Shown here piece by piece: positions 16,418 to 16,501 of a stretch of DNA of 16,501 nt. Below the pieces are notes generated by a model. It did not search any database, was not told the DNA's origin, and saw only the letters and a list, made by a program, of their open reading frames with translations. Source of the stretch: Pelagophyceae sp. CCMP2097 (taxonomy: Eukaryota > Sar > Pelagophyceae); the NCBI GenBank assembly GCA_026770575.1, contig MU657879.1, positions 2,605 through 19,105 of the forward strand, read 5' to 3'. Each line of letters begins with the position of its first letter. The first letter of the stretch is position 1. A program made the translations under genes and the position numbers.

Positions 16418-16501
16418 TCACCAACCGGTGTCGCCGTCGATGCAGCCGTCGGTGTCTTCATCCATCCCGTCCTCCGCCTCGGGCGCGTCCTCGTCCTCGT
16501 C
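16418..16501 (-). CDS. C-terminal end of an acidic protein (partial, runs off the window)
   Basis: The minus strand from the window edge is open for 27 codons and ends in TGA at 16420-16418. The sequence is strongly acidic (DEDEDAPEAEDG) and then MDEDTDGCIDGDTGW. The spacing of D, D, D, G and I in DEDTDGCIDGDT resembles an EF-hand calcium loop, with Thr instead of Glu at position 12. An acidic tail alone would look similar. The rest of the gene is outside the window, so no function is assigned. Confidence 0.4.
   Translation of the reverse strand, partial: DEDEDAPEAEDGMDEDTDGCIDGDTGW

Noticed and set aside
1..16501. tRNA, rRNA, CRISPR arrays, bacterial operons or a viral origin
   Set aside because: No cloverleaf, rRNA core, regularly spaced repeats, Shine-Dalgarno spacing or capsid/polymerase-like frames were seen. 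Pervasive spliceosomal introns argue for nuclear DNA.

Overview
The window looks like nuclear DNA from a GC-rich protist alga. It has dense, spliced, eukaryotic-type genes, many short introns (49-266 nt) with GT donors (often GTGCG) and TAG or CAG acceptors, low-complexity Ala/Arg/Asp/Pro linkers, and no bacterial operon signals. A pelagophyte-like stramenopile (Aureococcus type) is my best guess from base composition, intron style and an intron with inverted-repeat ends. That is inference, not an identification.

Layout, left to right: (1) a plus-strand gene, 165-3411, for a protein of about 790 residues with ankyrin repeats and a WW domain, in eight exons of which the last junction is unresolved; (2) a short convergent gap, 3412-3633; (3) a small minus-strand gene, 4212-3634, for an acidic protein with a Cys-rich N-terminus; (4) a 397-nt spacer; (5) a very large minus-strand gene, 16012-4610, which I assembled into 13 exons with consistent splice phases, apart from one two-base frame break in a CG dinucleotide tract; (6) its upstream region, 16013-16417; (7) the last 28 codons of another minus-strand gene at the right edge.

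The centrepiece is gene 5. It encodes about 3,260 residues with four consecutive channel repeats. Each has S1-S6, a pore loop, a C-linker and a cyclic-nucleotide-binding domain (CNBD), so one chain can build a whole pseudo-tetrameric channel. This is the architecture of the CNGK (tetraKCNG) channels of sea urchin sperm and some other eukaryotes. The four repeats have diverged strongly. The filters read TVGFG, TVGYG, VVVIG and STGFG, so repeat 3 has lost the first filter glycine. Only the CNBD of repeat 3 keeps both the FGE and RR phosphate-cassette signatures, while CNBD2 is split by roughly 770 low-complexity residues. The predicted channel is asymmetric: one repeat keeps the best ligand site but has the most unusual pore.

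No operon-like cooperation between the genes can be shown. The ankyrin/WW protein is a likely scaffold of unknown partner, and the small protein has no assignable function. The introns themselves are of interest: one carries near-terminal 18-bp inverted repeats, and a shared 10-mer recurs in several introns of the channel gene.
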